Positions 14,827-15,256 of a DNA stretch of 15,256 nt are shown here, in pieces; position 1 is the stretch's first letter, and the number at the start of each line of letters is the position of its first letter. Position numbers and translations under genes: made by a program. A model generated the notes under the pieces. It searched no databases and was not told the origin of the DNA. It saw nothing but the letters and a program-made list of their open reading frames with translations. The DNA is taken from positions 1-15,256 of the forward strand of contig JASANC010000205.1 of NCBI GenBank assembly GCA_030248135.1. Reading direction: 5' to 3'. Origin of the DNA: Theristus sp. LFF4_11 (lineage: Eukaryota; Nematoda; Chromadorea; Monhysterida; Xyalidae).

Positions 14827-15256
14827 ACTTATCCGACAAAGGGTACTGTTTTTTGGTGATGATTCTTTTATCGTAGTTCACGCTAGTTTATATTTTTTAC
14901 GCAGATGAATTTGTTTTTTTTAACGGCGTTGTCAAAACTGTTTCTTTTGAACGTGAAGAAAATTAGAATTGTAGTGCCGCAATTTTGTTTATTTTATGCT
15001 TCAAAGAAGGCTCTATTTGTGTTGTTGCTTTGCGATACGTCACACTTACAAAGATTTACTTCCAACCAACTGCCCCTGTTATAAAACTGTTATGTTCAAA
15101 TTATGGTGAAATTGTATAATAATCATGATATTTGTATTTGGTTTGGAAAAACGGGCTTCCTATCAACGTGAATCTCGCTTGAAAATTATTTTATTTATTG
15201 TTTAAAAAAATATTTATTTGTTCAGTTTGCAACATATTTTTGTTTTTAGGTGTCCA

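Larger units (their letters stand above)
13963..15256. other. Right-end region without a supported gene
   Basis: Contains a weak exon candidate at 14081-14343, a moderately GC-rich patch at about 14515-14755 with short open frames of no recognisable family, a tetranucleotide microsatellite, and T-rich DNA to the window edge. An AG at 15248-15249 after a T-run at the very end could be a 3' splice site of a gene continuing beyond the window. Confidence 0.4.

Overview
This is eukaryotic genomic DNA. Its one clearly recognisable gene is a complete, five-exon acetylcholinesterase (AChE) on the + strand, spanning about 7064-12261. Joined in phase, the exons encode a 626-residue secreted cholinesterase with an intact Ser-Glu-His triad, three intrachain disulfide pairs and a C-terminal tryptophan-rich (WAT, T-type) tetramerisation tail ending near a cysteine. 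The whole protein, including the tail pattern of Trp at spacing 7 then 8 followed by HFEQYKRYQ, most resembles the ACE-1 class of nematodes. A nematode, or a close ecdysozoan relative, is therefore the most likely source. The species and class cannot be fixed from sequence alone.

Layout. Positions 1-4989 hold no gene I can support. Three GC/CpG-rich islands (about 330-1330, 2340-2890 and 3930-4790) alternate with AT-rich stretches, and they carry short (CG)n runs, CA/TCN/CAG microsatellites and a perfect CRE. Positions 4990-5754 are a reading frame broken by only two stops, possibly a decayed or spliced gene of unknown identity. Positions 5755-7063 are AT-rich upstream DNA with three compact hairpins. 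The AChE exons are 7064-7846, 8245-8398, 8805-9420, 10017-10201 and 12119-12261, separated by introns of 398, 406, 596 and 1917 bp with phases 0, 1, 2 and 1.

Intron 4 (10202-12118) and the 3' flank carry two copies of one short non-autonomous DNA transposon (MITE-like), at 10435-10909 and 13502-13962. They share terminal inverted repeats beginning TACCGTATTACC, flanking TA dinucleotides, repeated G-rich/TTTATT units and a nearly identical core. They lie in the same orientation and bracket the exon for the oligomerisation tail. Intron 4 also holds a perfect 14-bp inverted repeat and an in-phase, hydrophobic open frame that could be an alternative C-terminal exon. The right end (13963-15256) has a weak exon candidate and a (CAAT)n/(CAGT)n compound microsatellite.

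Most of the window outside the AChE gene is non-coding. The best leads beyond the gene are the transposon pair, with end sequences and internal units matched within each copy, and the possible alternative exon in intron 4.
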